Notes under the pieces: model-generated | What the model was told of the DNA's origin: nothing | The model's input: the letters and a program-made list of their open reading frames with translations, nothing else | The model's database searches: none | Translations under genes and position numbers: made by a program | Part shown: in pieces, positions 62,457-64,000 of the stretch | Numbering within the stretch: the stretch's first letter is position 1 | Layout: each line of letters opens with the position of its first letter | From: Vibrio gallicus | Lineage (GTDB): Bacteria; Pseudomonadota; Gammaproteobacteria; Enterobacterales; Vibrionaceae | DNA length: 64,000 bases | Direction: 5' to 3' | Assembly (NCBI RefSeq): GCF_024346875.1 | Contig: NZ_AP024871.1 | Location: 2,294,001 to 2,358,000, forward strand

Positions 62457-64000
62457 TTATTCTTACCATCCTCAATTTCATCAAATAGGCCCGTTATTTC
62501 TCTAGAGAGATATTCAAAAGTACCATCGACCATATTAGAGTCTTCAGGTAAAATCTTACTGCCCTTGCCTATCATTTCAATAGTTTTTAATGTTTTCCTA
62601 GCTGTTACATTGGCAAGAATCTCTTGTGAAATGGCCTTTTTAGGATCATCATCTATAGCCGCTGCTACATAACCACTTACAGCAGATAAAGCCCCGGCTA
62701 CCACAGCCACGTGCACTTGCCCGCTAAATAAAGCGCCAGTAGAAAGAATATTCATTGCATCTGAGAAACCCTCTATATCACCTTGAGTAAAGCCCGTACC
62801 CTTTGCTCTTAGAGTCGCCTTATAAGCATCGACACCATTGTGAGTTACTGTGCCATTTGTATACACCTCGACTAGAGCACCACCTGACATGTATGAGTTA
62901 GCAGGTTCTATTCTGTAATATTCTGGCATACACAATCCAAACGGATCCACCCACGACAATGGATTACCACTTACATAACCATAGGACATTTGTTGGCTTG
63001 GATCACGGAGTAATTGATTGGTATTTAGGCCGGTATATCTCATGAGTTCATGTTGGATCTCTTGCGGGAGATAGGTGTTTTTGAAGTTCCACTGGTCCGG
63101 TTGTACAAAGCGGCTGATGTGCGGGTTGTACCAGCGAGAATCCAGATTGACCAAACCAGTGTTGCCATCTGTGTATCTGCCTGTGTACTGATACGGCATC
63201 AACTGGGCGAGTTGTTTGTTTGCATTCACGCCCGCATTTATCTTCCAAAATGTTTGGTCGTTATGTCTACGATATACCTGACCAAATGGGCTGTAGCCTA
63301 AACGCATTGCAGAAGTACCCTGTGCATCTAGAACCTGTATTGCACTGCCGAGCCTGTCGTGATGGATGAACAAGTTTGAGATATCTGCGCCTTTGGTGCC
63401 CGTTGCCTTTACTAAAGCGGAATTAACATCTGACAGCGTTTGATGAAGCACTTCAGCATAGGGAAGTCCCGGTATTGGTAGCGCAGTTAGGGAGCGAAAG
63501 TTCGCAAAGCCATTAGCTGTTTGTTGCCACTGACCAATCTCTTGGCGTCCATCATAGTGACTGACCAAGGCAGTAACCTCGCCATCAGAGCTGTGCTCGG
63601 TTACAACTCGGCGCGAACGTGAATCATAGGCATAATTTGTTGCTGAGCCATTTGGGTTAACGACTGAGGTTAAACGACCTAGTGCATCATGCTGGTAGTG
63701 TTGAGTTTCATTTCCGTCATCAACACTGGCAAGGTTGCCGTTAGCATCATATTGATAATTATAGGTATGTTGGCTAGAACCCTGCTCATCATCGTCACAA
63801 TTGGAGTCAGAGCAACTAAACCCTGGCAGACGGTGTCCGTACATCTGGGTAAGTTGATTCGCCTGATTATAACGGTACGAGAAAGTATGCGATTTAGTCT
63901 GCTTTTCAATGAGATTACCTGCGGCATCCCAGCGATAATCAATATCATCATTACTTGGATAATCTGCTGACAGTAAGCGGTTGACTTGGTCGTATTCAAA
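62453..64000 (-). CDS. Rhs/YD-repeat protein, C-terminal part (5' end outside window)
   Basis: 516 codons visible, open to the window edge. YD repeats (YDANGNLASV, YQHDALGRLTSV, YAYDSRSRRV), the core end LVNLDSRWYNPHISRFVQPDQ and the conserved junction NPLSWVDPFGL. After it comes a variable tail of ~155 residues, rich in small residues, with a hydrophobic stretch (SGQVHVAVVAGALSAVSGYVAAAI) and no catalytic motif I can name. Rhs proteins deliver such tails as antibacterial toxins through type VI or other routes; some act only in the cell envelope. The tail toxin class is unassigned. Confidence 0.88.
   Translation of the reverse strand, partial: FEYDQVNRLLSADYPSNDDIDYRWDAAGNLIEKQTKSHTFSYRYNQANQLTQMYGHRLPGFSCSDSNCDDDEQGSSQHTYNYQYDANGNLASVDDGNETQHYQHDALGRLTSVVNPNGSATNYAYDSRSRRVVTEHSSDGEVTALVSHYDGRQEIGQWQQTANGFANFRSLTALPIPGLPYAEVLHQTLSDVNSALVKATGTKGADISNLFIHHDRLGSAIQVLDAQGTSAMRLGYSPFGQVYRRHNDQTFWKINAGVNANKQLAQLMPYQYTGRYTDGNTGLVNLDSRWYNPHISRFVQPDQWNFKNTYLPQEIQHELMRYTGLNTNQLLRDPSQQMSYGYVSGNPLSWVDPFGLCMPEYYRIEPANSYMSGGALVEVYTNGTVTHNGVDAYKATLRAKGTGFTQGDIEGFSDAMNILSTGALFSGQVHVAVVAGALSAVSGYVAAAIDDDPKKAISQEILANVTARKTLKTIEMIGKGSKILPEDSNMVDGTFEYLSREITGLFDEIEDGKNK

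Noticed and set aside
63679..63999. 106-aa minus-strand frame in another phase of the Rhs gene
   Set aside because: Out-of-frame reading of YD repeats; the Rhs frame is clearly the coding one.

Overview
This is a chromosomal segment from a gamma-proteobacterium, almost certainly a Vibrio (family Vibrionaceae). The gene content and order support this: envC-zapB-glpX; tpiA, pfkA, fieF and cpxP/cpxRA; fxsA-aspA-dcuA-dsbD; the CrbS/CrbR acetate-switch genes with a DUF4212/sodium-solute symporter pair; acs, aroQ-accBC, prmA and dusB-fis; purHD; hupA-yjaG; rph-pyrE and yicC. The species cannot be named from this window alone. No rRNA, tRNA or CRISPR array was recognised.

Layout. 1-11 kb: conserved housekeeping (a cell-division hydrolase activator cut by the window edge, glycolysis/gluconeogenesis enzymes, metal efflux, and the Cpx envelope-stress system with a perfect CpxR box between divergent cpxP and cpxRA). 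11-33 kb: carbon-acid metabolism. This runs from aspartase and the C4-dicarboxylate antiporter through DsbD, the response regulator CrbR, a DUF4212/SSS acetate-type symporter, a TRAP DctPQM transporter, the large SSS-fused hybrid kinase CrbS, an MFS carrier and a cNMP/CBS/nucleotidyltransferase-exonuclease pair to acetyl-CoA synthetase. Uptake, sensing and activation of acetate or related small acids therefore sit in one neighbourhood. 33-37.7 kb: aroQ-accBC, prmA, dusB-fis.

37.7-44.0 kb: a 6.3-kb integrated element occupies the 3' end of fis, bounded by a 15-bp duplication (37695-37709 and 44025-44039). It carries a tyrosine integrase, a coupled unknown protein, an AlpA-type regulator, a small wHTH-like protein and a primase/VapE-type replication protein, followed by a non-coding region with ten copies of a 9-bp iteron. 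It has no capsid, tail or packaging genes. This fits the phage satellites of Vibrionaceae described as PICMIs (phage-inducible chromosomal minimalist islands), which insert next to fis. Its own oddities are a palindromic repeat family that also lies inside coding sequence and a tandem duplication of the primase-gene tail.

44-56.2 kb: return to core genes: a YeaQ/GlsB membrane protein, a ZntR-type regulator with a metal-efflux permease, purH-purD, DUF1481, hupA, a CNNM/CBS protein, yjaG, a hydroxyacid dehydrogenase, pyrE with an attenuator after rph, and yicC. 56.3-64 kb: accessory DNA containing a divergent type II restriction-modification pair (Eco47II-like nuclease and a 5mC methyltransferase with an N-terminal HTH), several small unknown genes, a SEC-C protein, a frameshifted secreted protein, and the C-terminal part of an Rhs/YD-repeat protein with a variable tail followed by a 4-bp-overlapping small membrane protein that could be its immunity factor.
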